A stretch of 52,954 nucleotides of DNA from Halarchaeum acidiphilum MH1-52-1 (GTDB lineage Archaea > Halobacteriota > Halobacteria > Halobacteriales > Halobacteriaceae), in assembly GCF_000474235.1 (NCBI RefSeq), contig NZ_BATA01000006.1:1-52954 (forward strand), given 5' to 3'. The translations under genes and the position numbers were made by a program. A model generated the notes under the pieces. The model had not been told where the DNA came from, made no database searches, and saw only the letters and a list, made by a program, of their open reading frames with translations. This document shows positions 10,717 to 19,485 of this stretch, piece by piece. Every line of letters begins with the position of its first letter. Within the stretch, counting starts at the first letter, position 1.

Positions 10717-11070
10717 TTAACGGTTGAGTTTCTGGCGACTGATGGCGATGCTGGAGGGGGCGATGATGAGTTGGTCGTCGCCCTTCTGAACGATGTCGCC
10801 GTCGACTTCGCGGGCGACCTGCCGGAGTTCCTCCGTGAAGTGCTCGGTCATCGAGTCCTCGGTACGGAGGCGGGTGATGTCCGCGACGACGATATCGCCA
10901 TCGTAGACGGCGTCCTTGATCGCGATGAGGTCCTCCTGATTGTCGATCTCGGCGATGTGGACGGTCGTTCGGGCGTCGCTCGCTCCGGTGTCGAAGTCAC
11001 CGAGGTCGAGTTCGACGTAGTCCTCGGTGCTGCTGCCGGAGCCACCGAGGATCTTCTGCATGAATCCCAT
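10717..11070 (-). CDS. sepF: Cell division protein SepF
   Basis: A 117-residue SepF, the membrane anchor that tethers FtsZ at the archaeal division site; it is essential for division in Haloferax volcanii. It starts with a short amphipathic membrane-targeting segment (MGFMQKILGG), then a Gly/Ser linker, the acidic EDYVELDLGDFD stretch, and the DUF552 core (VHIAEIDNQEDLIAIKDAVY ... GDDQLIIAPSSIAI). A GTG at 11085 would add five residues. The ATG at 11070 is preferred because it gives the membrane-targeting start and aactatg at 11092-11098 lies at the leaderless distance. No ftsZ gene is in the window. Confidence 0.93.
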   Translation of the reverse strand: MGFMQKILGGSGSSTEDYVELDLGDFDTGASDARTTVHIAEIDNQEDLIAIKDAVYDGDIVVADITRLRTEDSMTEHFTEELRQVAREVDGDIVQKGDDQLIIAPSSIAISRQKLNR

Positions 11071-11159
11071 GAGGGATAGAGTCACCGGCGCCGCATAGTT
11101 CTTGCGTCCACGAACCGCTGCCCTGACGTTTAGGAGGGGCGGGCGCCTCTGTGCGGACG

Positions 11160-11843
11160 ATGACGTTCAGCATCTGCGTCCACGAGACGTACGCGGACGC
11201 GGCGGGTGAGCGCCACGAGCGCTTCGGGGTGGCGGTGACGACGCGCCTGCCCGCGGTCGGCTCGCTCTGCCCGTACGTCTCCGAGCACGGCGCCATCGCG
11301 ACGCAGTCGATGGTCAACGAGCGTCTCGGGGCGGTCGGACTCGACCACGTCGCGGACGGCGTCGCCGTCGGCGACGCGCTGGAGGCGCTGTTGCGCGCGG
11401 ACGACGGACGCTCGGAGCGACAGATCCACGGCGTCGACAGCGAGGGGACGTTCGCGTTCTCGGGCGCGGACTGTCACGGCTGGTACGGCGAGCGCGAGGG
11501 GGAGCACTACACGGTCGCGGGAAACCTGTTGACGGGCGCGTCCGTCGTGGATGCCGTCGCCGACTCGTACGAGTCGAGCGATCCCGACGATCCGCTCGCT
11601 CCGCGACTCATCGACGCGCTCGCGGCCGGGCAGGCGGAGGGCGGCGACAAGCGCGAGACGCTGACGGTGCAGTCGGCGGCGCTGACGGTGGTGACGACGG
11701 CGGCCGAGGAGGAATCGGGGGGATACGGGAACGACCTGCGAGTGGACGCCTCCGAGTCACCGGTGCGCGACCTCCGGGAGACCTATCGGGCGGCGACGGT
11801 GGAGTTCGCGCGGGCCGCGGAGGCGTACGAGCGCGGGGAGTGA
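11160..11843 (+). CDS. DUF1028 protein, putative Ntn-hydrolase
   Basis: A 227-residue protein starting MTFSICVHETYADAAG, the beginning of the DUF1028 family, whose fold is related to N-terminal nucleophile hydrolases. Conserved blocks seen are FGVAVTTRLPAVGSLCP, GAIATQSMVNERLG and HYTVAGNLLTGASVVDA. Family members are thought to be amidase-like enzymes, but no substrate is established. The start at 11160 is preferred over 11151 because family members begin at MTFSI and a cgttta box lies about 30 bases upstream. It converges with the 63-residue zinc protein, with stops two bases apart. Confidence 0.85.
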   Translation: MTFSICVHETYADAAGERHERFGVAVTTRLPAVGSLCPYVSEHGAIATQSMVNERLGAVGLDHVADGVAVGDALEALLRADDGRSERQIHGVDSEGTFAFSGADCHGWYGEREGEHYTVAGNLLTGASVVDAVADSYESSDPDDPLAPRLIDALAAGQAEGGDKRETLTVQSAALTVVTTAAEEESGGYGNDLRVDASESPVRDLRETYRAATVEFARAAEAYERGE

Positions 11844-11844
11844 G

Positions 11845-12036
11845 TCACAGTTGGCTGACACGGGTCGAGGTCTCCGCACCGCAGTCGCGACACACCGCGA
11901 CGCGATGTGGCTCGCGCGATCCCGGATTGGCGCGACGGGCCGCGAGGAGGCTGATCGCCACCCGGTGCTCCGTGTCGCGTTCGCACGCGGGGCAGTACTC
12001 GACGTGCGCGTCGAGCGCGGACCGTCGGGAGGACAT
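11845..12036 (-). CDS. Small zinc beta-ribbon protein
   Basis: A 63-residue protein with CPAC near residue 15 and CRDC near residue 49, which together would bind one zinc ion. The arrangement YCPACERDTEHRV ... REPHRVAVCRDCGAETSTR matches a haloarchaeal family of putative zinc beta-ribbon proteins (possibly DUF7835, from memory). Function is unknown. An AT-richer box near 12065-12072 supports the ATG at 12036. Confidence 0.75.
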   Translation of the reverse strand: MSSRRSALDAHVEYCPACERDTEHRVAISLLAARRANPGSREPHRVAVCRDCGAETSTRVSQL

Positions 12037-12090
12037 GTGCGATCGCTAAGGGTAGTTCGAACCCCATAAGCTTTCCCGCGCGCCGAGCGC

Positions 12091-12570
12091 TTAGGCGACG
12101 AAATCGAACAGTTCGTCGCCGACGTGGTGGAGCGACTCGACGACCTTTCCGGAGTCGCCGACCATCTCGTCGCCGTCGACGAGCGCGCGCCCGACGGCGA
12201 GCGCCTTGCCGTGCGTCTCCTCCGCGATCACGACGAGATCGCCCTCGTCGATGGAGTCGTCGGCCTCGGTGATTCCGGGCCGCATCACGTCCGCGCCGTC
12301 GCTCACGAACGAGACGGCGCCGGCGTCGACGGTGACGACGCCGCGCTCCGGAGGGTATTCGTTCGCGCCGCGAACGGTGAGGAACGGCTCGCCGTCGAAG
12401 TACGCCGCGAGCGGGTCGCCGTCGACGAGGACGACGTCTCGATCCGCGTCCTTGAACTCGACGAGCTCGTAGCTGTCCGCGTCGAGCGTGACGCCGAGCA
12501 GGTCGTCGAGGGCGTCGTTCAGCTCGCTGACGTCATCGCTCCGGAGATGGTGGCGGGACGAGACTTCCAT
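12091..12570 (-). CDS. PUA domain RNA-binding protein
   Basis: A 159-residue protein with a pre-PUA N-terminal domain (MEVSSRHHLRSDDVSELNDA) and a C-terminal PUA domain of about residues 75-150 (ERGVVTVDAGAVSFVSDGAD, VMRPGITEAD, EGDLVVIAEETHGKALAVG). This is the architecture of archaeal relatives of MCT-1/Tma20, which bind RNA and are linked to translation or ribosome recycling. The specific role here is inferred from family only. A tttaagc box at 12594-12600 fits a leaderless transcript. Confidence 0.88.
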   Translation of the reverse strand: MEVSSRHHLRSDDVSELNDALDDLLGVTLDADSYELVEFKDADRDVVLVDGDPLAAYFDGEPFLTVRGANEYPPERGVVTVDAGAVSFVSDGADVMRPGITEADDSIDEGDLVVIAEETHGKALAVGRALVDGDEMVGDSGKVVESLHHVGDELFDFVA

Positions 12571-12655
12571 AGTGGCATCACGGGGCGTTCGGCGCTTAAA
12601 TCACCCGCTCGCGCACGCGGTACGGGCGACGGCGACACGCGTGAACTACCCCGCC

Positions 12656-13043
12656 CTACTCAGCGACTGGCGTCGCTTCCGTGAGGATGAGCCCTCCCGT
12701 TTCGACGACGCGACTTGCAGACACCATCGTGGCGTCCACAGCGGTCACAGTCTCCACGGGCGTGAATTCGGAGGTGAACCACTCCTAGTTTCGAGGGACC
12801 GCGAGAAAGAACGTTCAACGACGCATTCCACTCCCTCTCGAGTTCGAACCCACAACTCGGACACGAATGCTCACGCACCCACAGCGGCTTTCGCGTCTCC
12901 ACGCCGCACGACGCGCATTCCTTGTTCGACATTCGCGCGTGGACCTCCGCGACCCGGCGACGGCGTGTCTCCCAAGTTGTTCGAGCCTTCTTGTTTGCGT
13001 GAGAGTGAGCGTTGCTCGCTCGTTGCGAGCGGGCTTGGCACCC
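12656..13043 (-). pseudogene. tnpB: Decayed TnpB (IS200/IS605-type) C-terminal remnant
   Basis: The minus frame, open from a stop at 13044-13046, reads as the C-terminal third of a haloarchaeal TnpB: TTWETRRRRVAEVHARMSNK, then the zinc ribbon CASCG...CPSCG, then NASLNVLSRGPSKLGVVH. After KLGVVH one extra base shifts the frame. In the next frame the family tail continues (SEFTPVETVTAVDATMVSAS to TEATPVAE) and stops at 12656. The usual DRDxNAA motif, which includes a RuvC catalytic Asp, reads EREWNAS. With the N-terminal two thirds missing, a frameshift and the acidic motif altered, this is not a working nuclease. No tnpA or complete element ends were found. Confidence 0.85.
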
Positions 13044-13084
13044 TTACCGCCACTGCTAACTGACGGAGCGTTCTACTTCGGGGT

Positions 13085-14380
13085 ATGTCGAACGACGCTA
13101 CCACGGCGAGCGCCGACTTGGAGCCGGAAGGCCCCGTCCGCGTCCCCGCCGACCTCGCGCGCCAACTCGAGAACAAGCGCGAGGACCTCTTCGAGAAGTT
13201 CGAGATCCGCGACGCGTTCCCCGCCGAGGTCATGGCCGAAGCAGAAGAGCGCGTCGAGGACGTCCAAGCCGAGATCGAAGCCGAAGTCGACGATCGCGAG
13301 GACCTCCGAGATCTCACGACGTGGACGACCGACCCCGCGGACGCGCAGGACTTCGACGACGCGATCAGCATCGAGGAACGCGACGACGAGTACGTCCTCT
13401 GGGTCCACATCGCGGACGTCAGCCACTACGTCCACCCCGAAACGGAGATGTGGGAGGAGGCCATCGAGCGCGGGAACACCGTCTACCTGCCGGGCTACAC
13501 CGTCCACATGCTCCCGCCCGTGCTCGCCGAAACCGTCTGCTCGCTCGTCCCGAACGAGGACCGCCTCGCGCACACGGTCGAGATGCACCTCGATAAGGAG
13601 ACGCTCGGCTACGAGACCATCGACATCTACAAGTCCGTCATCGAGTCCGACGAGCGCCTCACCTACAAGCAGGCCGAGGAACGTCTCGACGACCCCGAGG
13701 CCCCGCTCCACGAGGAGTGCAATCTCGTCTTCGACGTCGCCGATCGGATGCACGAGCAGCGCAAGGAAGAGGGATCGCTCGTCCTCAACCCCCGTCGCGA
13801 CCGCGCGCACACCATCATCGAGGAGTGCATGCTGAAGGCGAACAAGGCCGTCACGCACGAACTCATGTGGGATCGCGGCGTCGAGGCGGTATACCGCGTC
13901 CACCCTCAGCCCTCCCCGGACGAGTGGGACGACGCGCTCCGCGAGATTCAGGAGCTCGACGGCGTCTCCATCCCCGGCGACTCGTGGGACGACCCCCGGA
14001 AGGCCGTCAACGCCACCTTGGAGGAGGCGCCCGGTCGCCAGCTCGGCAAGATCCAGTGGGCCGTCATGAAAGTGATGCCGCGCGCGAAGTACATGAACGA
14101 CCCCTTCGGCGGACACCACGCGCTCAACTTCGAGATCTACGGGCACTTCACGAGTCCCATCCGCCGAATGAGCGACCTCGTGAACCACTGGATCGTCTAC
14201 CAGAACGACGTCCCCGAGAATCTCATCGAACTCTGCGACCACGCGAGCGACCGGCAGAAGGCCGGCGAGAACGCCGAGCGCGAATACGAGGACTTCCTCG
14301 AAGAGGTCGGACTCGACGCTGACGCCGTGAAGAACCGCGGCCTCGAAGCCGACGACGATCTGGAGGAGATCCAGTACTGA
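13085..14380 (+). CDS. rnr: RNase R/RNase II-like exoribonuclease (RNB domain)
   Basis: A 431-residue RNB-domain enzyme expected to degrade RNA in the 3'-to-5' direction. The RNB signature DPADAQDFDDA (residues 83-93) carries the metal-binding aspartates, and GHFTSPIRRMSDL near the C-terminus is the second family hallmark. Bacterial RNase R has cold-shock and S1 domains; none is visible here, which agrees with the short haloarchaeal form, reported essential in Haloferax volcanii. The ATG at 13085 is the first in frame. The 5' flank (13044-13084) is immediately next to the tnpB remnant, and no clear TATA box was seen, so the promoter may have been affected by that insertion. Confidence 0.9.
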   Translation: MSNDATTASADLEPEGPVRVPADLARQLENKREDLFEKFEIRDAFPAEVMAEAEERVEDVQAEIEAEVDDREDLRDLTTWTTDPADAQDFDDAISIEERDDEYVLWVHIADVSHYVHPETEMWEEAIERGNTVYLPGYTVHMLPPVLAETVCSLVPNEDRLAHTVEMHLDKETLGYETIDIYKSVIESDERLTYKQAEERLDDPEAPLHEECNLVFDVADRMHEQRKEEGSLVLNPRRDRAHTIIEECMLKANKAVTHELMWDRGVEAVYRVHPQPSPDEWDDALREIQELDGVSIPGDSWDDPRKAVNATLEEAPGRQLGKIQWAVMKVMPRAKYMNDPFGGHHALNFEIYGHFTSPIRRMSDLVNHWIVYQNDVPENLIELCDHASDRQKAGENAEREYEDFLEEVGLDADAVKNRGLEADDDLEEIQY

Positions 14381-14431
14381 CGCGAGAACGGGACCCGCGT
14401 CGCGGTCCGACGCGCGGGACTGCCCGCGGCT

Positions 14432-14662
14432 CTACTGGTGCGTGAACAAGAGGACGTTGCCGTCGTGCGTCGACACGCAGAGATCCATGACTTTCGAGAG
14501 TTCGAGGCTGTCGAACTCGTCGCGACAGACGACGAGGTCGTCGAACGGTTCCTCACACGCCGGACACGCGAGGCTGACCGTGTTCGTGTACGTCTTCACA
14601 CCGCCGGCCTCCTCGTAGGGCGTCAGCGACGAGACGAGTTCGTTGTACGCAGCGTCGTCCAT
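14432..14662 (-). CDS. Small conserved zinc-binding protein
   Basis: A 76-residue protein with CPAC near residue 33 and further Cys residues at VVCRDE and DLCVST, consistent with a structural zinc site. The N-terminus MDDAAYNELVSSLTPYEEAG resembles a haloarchaeal family of unknown function (possibly DUF7385, from memory). An aaagcttt box near 14681-14694 lies at leaderless distance. It is convergent with the RNase gene, with 51 bases between the stops. Confidence 0.68.
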   Translation of the reverse strand: MDDAAYNELVSSLTPYEEAGGVKTYTNTVSLACPACEEPFDDLVVCRDEFDSLELSKVMDLCVSTHDGNVLLFTHQ

Positions 14663-14775
14663 ACCGGAGCGTCGGACTACACCGCCAAAGCTTTCGGGGT
14701 GTCTCGGCGGACATCGTCACGCCGAAACTCACGGCTCGGAGCGTCGATACGGAAACAGAACAGGACGAACGGGGA

Positions 14776-14847
14776 TGGACTCGCTGGGATTTGAACCCAG
14801 GGCCTCTTCCTTGCGAAGGAAGCGATCTACCACTGATCTACGAGCCC
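14776..14847 (-). tRNA. tRNA-Ala (anticodon CGC)
   Basis: A 72-base cloverleaf on the minus strand. The acceptor arm GGGCTCG pairs with CGAGTCC and includes a G3-U70 wobble pair, the alanine identity element. The D arm is GATC/GATC, the anticodon stem CTTCC/GGAAG encloses TTCGCAA (anticodon CGC), and the T arm CTGGG/CCCAG encloses TTCAAAT. The discriminator base is A and CCA is not encoded. There is no intron. It lies 147 bases downstream of rpsJ. An AT-rich box near 14878-14885 probably drives it independently. Confidence 0.97.
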
Positions 14848-14994
14848 GCGAGCGCATTTCTTCGTAGTCGACGGTCGTTATTTGTACCTTGTGTTTCGAT
14901 CCGACCGATGACGGGATGGCGGCGTCGCTATCCGACGTGAGAAACGTGGAGAATCGAAGGGGGCGCGTTCGAGCGCGCCGGATCGCCGCTCGAC

Positions 14995-15303
14995 TCAGTC
15001 TTCGAGGACGATCTCGATCGAGACGTTGTTCGGGACCTGAATGCGCATGAGCTGGCGGAGCGCGCGTTCGTCGGCGTCGATGTCGATGAGACGCTTGTGG
15101 ACGCGCATCTCCCAGTGCTCCCACGTCGCCGTCCCCTCACCGTCGGGGGACTTGCGCGCGGGGACCTCGAGGGTCTTGGTGGGCAGCGGGACCGGCCCGC
15201 TCAGGCTGACACCCGTCTTGTCCGCGATCTCGCGGACGTCGTCGCAGATGTCGTCGAGATCCGAGGGGCTGACGCCCGCGAGCCGAACTCGTGCCTGCTG
15301 CAT
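14995..15303 (-). CDS. rpsJ: Ribosomal protein uS10
   Basis: A 102-residue archaeal uS10 of the 30S subunit head. Diagnostic segments are [40 protein letters not shown] and [15 protein letters not shown]. It starts three bases after the tef1a stop, so the two are co-transcribed, the conserved archaeal EF-1A/S10 arrangement. Confidence 0.98.
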   Translation of the reverse strand: MQQARVRLAGVSPSDLDDICDDVREIADKTGVSLSGPVPLPTKTLEVPARKSPDGEGTATWEHWEMRVHKRLIDIDADERALRQLMRIQVPNNVSIEIVLED

Positions 15304-15306
15304 TCG

Positions 15307-16571
15307 TTAGGCCTCGTTGACGTCGAGGACCTTGCCGGCCGCGATGGTCTGACCCATGTCGCGGACAGCGAAGGAGCCGAGCTCCGGGATCTCGGAGGAC
15401 GGCTCGATGCTGAGGGGCTTCTGCGGGCGGACGGTGACGACCGCGGCGTCGCCGGACTGGATGAAGTCCGGGTTCTCCTCGGCGACCTCGCCGGAGGACG
15501 GGTCCATCTTCTTGTCGATGGACTCGATCGTGCACGCGACCTGCGCCGTGTGGGCGTGGAAGACCGGCGTGTACCCGGCCGTGATGACGGACGGGTGCTG
15601 CATGACGACGACCTGCGCCGTGAACGTCTCGGCGACGCTCGGCGGCTCGTCGGAGGGACCACAGACGTCACCGCGACGAATGTCGTCCTTGCCGATCCCG
15701 CGGACGTTGAACCCGACGTTGTCACCGGGCTCGGCCTTCGGGACCTCCTCGTGGTGCATCTCGATGGTCTTGACCTCGCCACCGACGTCAGACGGCTGGA
15801 AGCTGACGTTGTCGCCCGTGTTCATCGTCCCGGTCTCGATCCGTCCGACGGGGACGGTACCGATGCCGGAGATGGTGTAGACGTCCTGAATCGGGAGGCG
15901 AAGCGGCGCGTCCGTCGGCGGCTCCGGCACCGGCAGCTCGTTGAGGGACTCGAGGAGGGTCTCGCCGTCGTACCACGGCGTGTTCTCCGAGTGCTCGGAG
16001 ACGTTGTCGCCCTCGAAGGCGGACGTCGGGATGAAGGAGGCGTCGTCCGTGTTGAACTGGACCTGCTTGAGGAGGTCCTCCACGTCGGAGAGACCTGCTC
16101 GTAGGTGGACTCCTCGTAGTCGACGACGTCCATCTTGTTGACGGCGACGATGAGCTCGTCGATGCCCAGCGTGCGGGCGAGGAAGACGTGCTCACGGGTC
16201 TGGGGCGCGACGCCGTCGTCGGCTGCGACGACGAGGACGGCGTTGTCGGCCTGCGAGGCGCCCGTGATCATGTTCTTCACGAAGTCGCGGTGGCCCGGAC
16301 AGTCGACGATGGTGAAGTAGTACTCGTCGGTGTCGAACTCCTGATGGGCGATGTCGATGGTGACACCACGCTCGCGTTCCTCGGCGAGGTTGTCCATGAC
16401 GTAGGCGAACTCGAAGCCGCCCTTGCCCTTCTCCTCGGCTTCCTCGCGGTGCTGCTCGATGACGTGCTCGGGCACGCTCCCGGTCTCGAAGAGGAGCCGC
16501 CCGACCATCGTACTCTTCCCGTGGTCGACGTGGCCGATGACGGCCAGGTTCTGGTGTGGTTTGTCGCTCAT
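15307..16571 (-). CDS. tef1a: Translation elongation factor 1-alpha (apparent frameshift)
   Basis: EF-1A delivers aminoacyl-tRNA to the ribosome with GTP. The first frame (16571 to about 16090) holds the G1 motif [10 protein letters not shown]3 DCPGHRDF and G4 NKMD. The rest (about 16083 to 15307) is in another frame, from [10 protein letters not shown] to VLDVNEA. The switch is at about 16085-16094, within gtctctccgac on the coding strand. One added base restores continuity and gives 421 residues, the normal size. The gene is essential and no second copy is in the window, so sequencing error is the likeliest explanation. The promoter is probably the ttttacacgt box at 16621-16630, leaving a short leader of about 30 bases. 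rpsJ follows three bases downstream. Confidence 0.94.
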
Positions 16572-16620
16572 GGTCAGGTATCGCGCTGAACGCGCGCTCT
16601 GTGCAACGTATTCGCCAGTT

Positions 16621-16630
16621 ACGTGTAAAA
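16621..16630 (-). promoter_or_regulatory. Candidate TATA box of tef1a-rpsJ
   Basis: The only AT-rich stretch in the 134 bases between tef1a and hom reads ttttacacgt on the minus strand. It places transcription start at about 16600, about 30 bases before the ATG. Confidence 0.5.
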
Positions 16631-16705
16631 CGGTTTCGAAAGGCGACGCCCTTGTCGCGGTCTCACGCGCCCGAATACTGGCACCTCGTACCGTGGGTCT
16701 GGCTT

Positions 16706-17656
16706 TCAGGGCGCGGGGAGGCGACCGACGTCAGCGAGCACCGCACTCGCCGTCTCCGGACCGCCCGCGCCGCGACCGCTAATGTTCAGCTGGCCCGCGT
16801 TCGTCGTCTCCAACTGGATGATGTTCTGCGTGCCCGTGACGGCGAGCGTGTCGTTCTCCGTGACGAGTCGCGGACCGACTCGAACGCCGCCGTCCGCCCG
16901 CACTTCGCCGATGAGCCGGACCGTCCGGCCGTCCTCGGCGGCGATTTCGAGCGCGCTCGTCGGGATGTCGCGGATCCCCTGCACGTCGACGTCGTCGAGC
17001 GAGTAGCCGCCGCCGTGGAGGACGTTGGCGAGGATGGCGCACTTCAGCGCGGCGTCCGTCCCGTCGACGTCGAACGACGGATCCGCCTCGGCGACCCCGA
17101 GGTCTTGGGCCTCCGCTAAGACGTGCTCGTAGCCGAGCCCTTCGGCCGCCATCCGCGTGAGGACGAAGTTCGCCGTCCCGTTCAGCACGCCGCGCGCGGC
17201 CGTGACGTGCGACGGGTCCATTCCCTCGATGGTGGCGATCGCCGGGATCGCCCCGCCGACGGTCGCCTCGAAGCGCACCGCGCCCGCGCTCGCGTCCGCG
17301 AGGGCCATCACGTCGTCGTAGCGCTCCGCGACCGGTCCCTTGTTCGCGAGCACGACGTGTCGGTCGCGTTCGAGCGCCGCCTCGACGTGCTCGAATCCCG
17401 GATGGGCGTCGCCGAGCGTCGTCGGCGTCGCCTCGACCAGACAGTCGTAGTCGGTCCCGAGCGCGTCCGCGGGATCGGCCTCTCCGACGGTGCCGACGCG
17501 CTCCTTGTGATCGAGCGCCGCCGCGACGTCGATGCTGTCGGCGTCCACGACCGCGCCCGCGGAGTCCGCGAAGGCCGTCACCGCGTGGCCGTACTCCGCG
17601 GCGAGTTCGACGACGCTTCGTCCGACCGCACCCGCGCCCATCACGGCGAGCCTCAC
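16706..17656 (-). CDS. hom: Homoserine dehydrogenase
   Basis: A 316-residue NAD(P)-dependent homoserine dehydrogenase, which reduces aspartate semialdehyde to homoserine in threonine and methionine synthesis. The nucleotide loop GAGAVG is at residues 7-12. LANKGPVA holds the catalytic-region Lys, [12 protein letters not shown] and [14 protein letters not shown] are substrate-binding blocks. There is no fused ACT domain. Instead, a separate ACT-domain gene lies directly upstream with a four-base start/stop overlap (17653-17656), so regulation by amino acids is probably supplied in trans. No aspartokinase is in the window. Confidence 0.95.
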   Translation of the reverse strand: MRLAVMGAGAVGRSVVELAAEYGHAVTAFADSAGAVVDADSIDVAAALDHKERVGTVGEADPADALGTDYDCLVEATPTTLGDAHPGFEHVEAALERDRHVVLANKGPVAERYDDVMALADASAGAVRFEATVGGAIPAIATIEGMDPSHVTAARGVLNGTANFVLTRMAAEGLGYEHVLAEAQDLGVAEADPSFDVDGTDAALKCAILANVLHGGGYSLDDVDVQGIRDIPTSALEIAAEDGRTVRLIGEVRADGGVRVGPRLVTENDTLAVTGTQNIIQLETTNAGQLNISGRGAGGPETASAVLADVGRLPAP

Positions 17657-18210
17657 GCGTCGGCCCCCACGAGCGGCTCGACGACCTGTAAGTCCTTCCC
17701 GGCCGCGACGTCACGGACGCAGTCGAGCGTCGCGTCCACGGATCCCTCGGTGGTGGCGAGTCGGAGACGCGCGCTCGACACGTCGTCCGCGCCCCGCTCG
17801 TCCATCAACGAGAAGTCCACGACCGACGCCGAGGCGCACGACTCGATCCGCGAGAGCGTATCGGAGAGGTCCGTCCCGACGAGCGCGCCGGTGAGCAAGA
17901 CGGACACCTGCTCGCCGTAGGCTTCCGCGCCAGCCTGAATGACGTTGACGCCCGATTCGCGCAACGCGCCGACGATCGACTCGAACTGTCGCGGCGTACA
18001 CTCCAGATCGACCTCGACGGGGATGTGACCGCGCGGCGTCAACGAGCCCCGCTCGTGGAAGACGCTGAGGAGGTTCCCGCCGTTCTCCGCGATGGGGTGC
18101 AGCGCGCTCAGCAGTTCGCCGGGTTCGTCGACGAGTTCGAGTCGAACCGTGTGCGCCTGCCGCTCGTCGTCCTCTCCGTCGGTAACGCCGTCGGGATCGG
18201 TCTCGCTCAC
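17653..18210 (-). CDS. ACT-domain regulatory protein
   Basis: A 185-residue protein with two ACT-like modules. The first is at about residues 20-95 (HTVRLELVDEPGELLSALHP, IAENGGNLLSVFHERG); the second is a more diverged module of about residues 100-175 (VSVLLTGALVGTDLSDTLSR). ACT modules bind amino acids allosterically. The four-base overlap with hom indicates translational coupling and a probable role in sensing threonine or a related amino acid for homoserine dehydrogenase, an inference from context. Possible promoters are ttgtatgta at about 18303-18311 or gattataacgc at about 18330-18340, implying a leader of about 70-100 bases. Confidence 0.87.
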   Translation of the reverse strand: MSETDPDGVTDGEDDERQAHTVRLELVDEPGELLSALHPIAENGGNLLSVFHERGSLTPRGHIPVEVDLECTPRQFESIVGALRESGVNVIQAGAEAYGEQVSVLLTGALVGTDLSDTLSRIESCASASVVDFSLMDERGADDVSSARLRLATTEGSVDATLDCVRDVAAGKDLQVVEPLVGADA

Positions 18211-18365
18211 GAGCGATCACCCCGGACGCCCCACTCGGTTGTCGTCGGGGCGACACGATAGGGTGGTTTCACGTCGCACCGACCGATCGCGGGCGTGTCC
18301 GCGTACATACAACGTCGAAGGCCCGCGTCGCGTTATAATCCTTCGGCACGGACGCGACGCCCCCG

Positions 18366-19396
18366 TCAGCGCCGCTCCATCTCGCGCTCCAGCGACGCGA
18401 GCACGGCGACCCGGTCGGCGGTCGGCGGGTGGGTGGCGAGCACGCCCGCGAACCGCTCGCGGAGGCCGGCGAACGCGTTCGCGTACGTCGCCTCGCGTTC
18501 ACCGTCGGGACCGAGCGTCACCGGGCCGTCGGCGGGCCCGGCGAGCGGCGTCACGGAGAACCGGGCGAGGAGACCGAGGGATTCCCGGAAGTCCTCGTCG
18601 GGCGGTGCGGCGCCGTCGAGCGTCCGGAGCGCCGCCGCGAGTGCCGCCGGGTCGCCCGTGATGGCGACGGCGCCCCGGTCGGCCGCGAACTCGCGGGTCC
18701 GCGAGAGCCCACGGACGAGCACTGCACCGACGACGCGGAAGACGCCCGCGACGGCGTAGCACAGCACCGTGAGCAGGCCGAGGAAAGCAGCGTACGGGTG
18801 ACCGCCGCCGCGGTCAGCGAGGTCCGCCCACTGGCGGTCGGCGAACGACTGGACGGTCGCCGCGACGGCCGCCGGGAACGACGCGACGGTCGTCACCGCG
18901 ACGTCGCGGTGTTTCACGTGGCTCACCTCGTGGGCGAGCACCGCGGCGACCTCGTCGTCGTCGAGGGCGTCGAGCAGCCCGGTCGAGACGACGACCGTCG
19001 CGTCGGTCGATCGGACGCCGACAGTGTAGGCGAGCGGCGCGGCCGTCTCCGCGACCCGGAGGTCGGGGGGTGCTGTGTCCGCGCTCTGGCAGACACGGGT
19101 GAGGATGGCGCGGAGGCGTCCGTCGGCGTTCCGGTCGCGGGTCGCCGGGCGGACCGCGTCGGGCCGCTCGACGAGGCGGTCGGGCAGCCGGTACGCGAGC
19201 GCTCCGAGGGTTCCGAGCGCGGCCACCGCGAGCGCGGCGGCGACCGGCGTCCGCACTCCGTGGGGGCGGCGCCGGCGACGCAGAGAGCGTACGCGAGCGC
19301 GAACGCGAGTGCGAGCAGCGCCAGCGAGACGACGAGGACGCCGCAGAGCGTGATCGCCATCCGGAACTGGAGGCCGCGATCGGGGGACCACTCCAT
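18366..19396 (-). CDS. M48 family (HtpX-like) membrane metalloprotease, apparent frameshift
   Basis: A membrane zinc protease of the HtpX/M48 type, likely in membrane protein quality control. The N-terminus MEWSPDRGLQFRMAITLCGV begins the first membrane segment (19396 to about 19270). The rest, from GVRTPVAAALAVAALGTLGA onward, is in another frame down to 18366. One added C in the run gcccccac (near 19265) joins them into 343 residues. The catalytic motif HEVSHVKHRD and the third ligand in REFAADRGA are present, with further membrane segments between. A homopolymer indel suggests sequencing error, but a true pseudogene cannot be excluded. Confidence 0.85.
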
Positions 19397-19485
19397 GCGC
19401 CGAGGAGACGGGACGGCTACTTGACGGTTGGGCCGACGGCCGCCCCGCTAGACGGCGCGGAAAAACGGAGAGCGGCGGAGTCGCG

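Noticed and set aside
11071-11085. GTG start for SepF at 11085
   Set aside because: It would bury the membrane-targeting N-terminus, and the TATA-like box spacing fits the ATG at 11070.
12656-13043. Functional TnpB nuclease
   Set aside because: Only the C-terminal part remains, it is frameshifted, and the catalytic Asp motif is altered.
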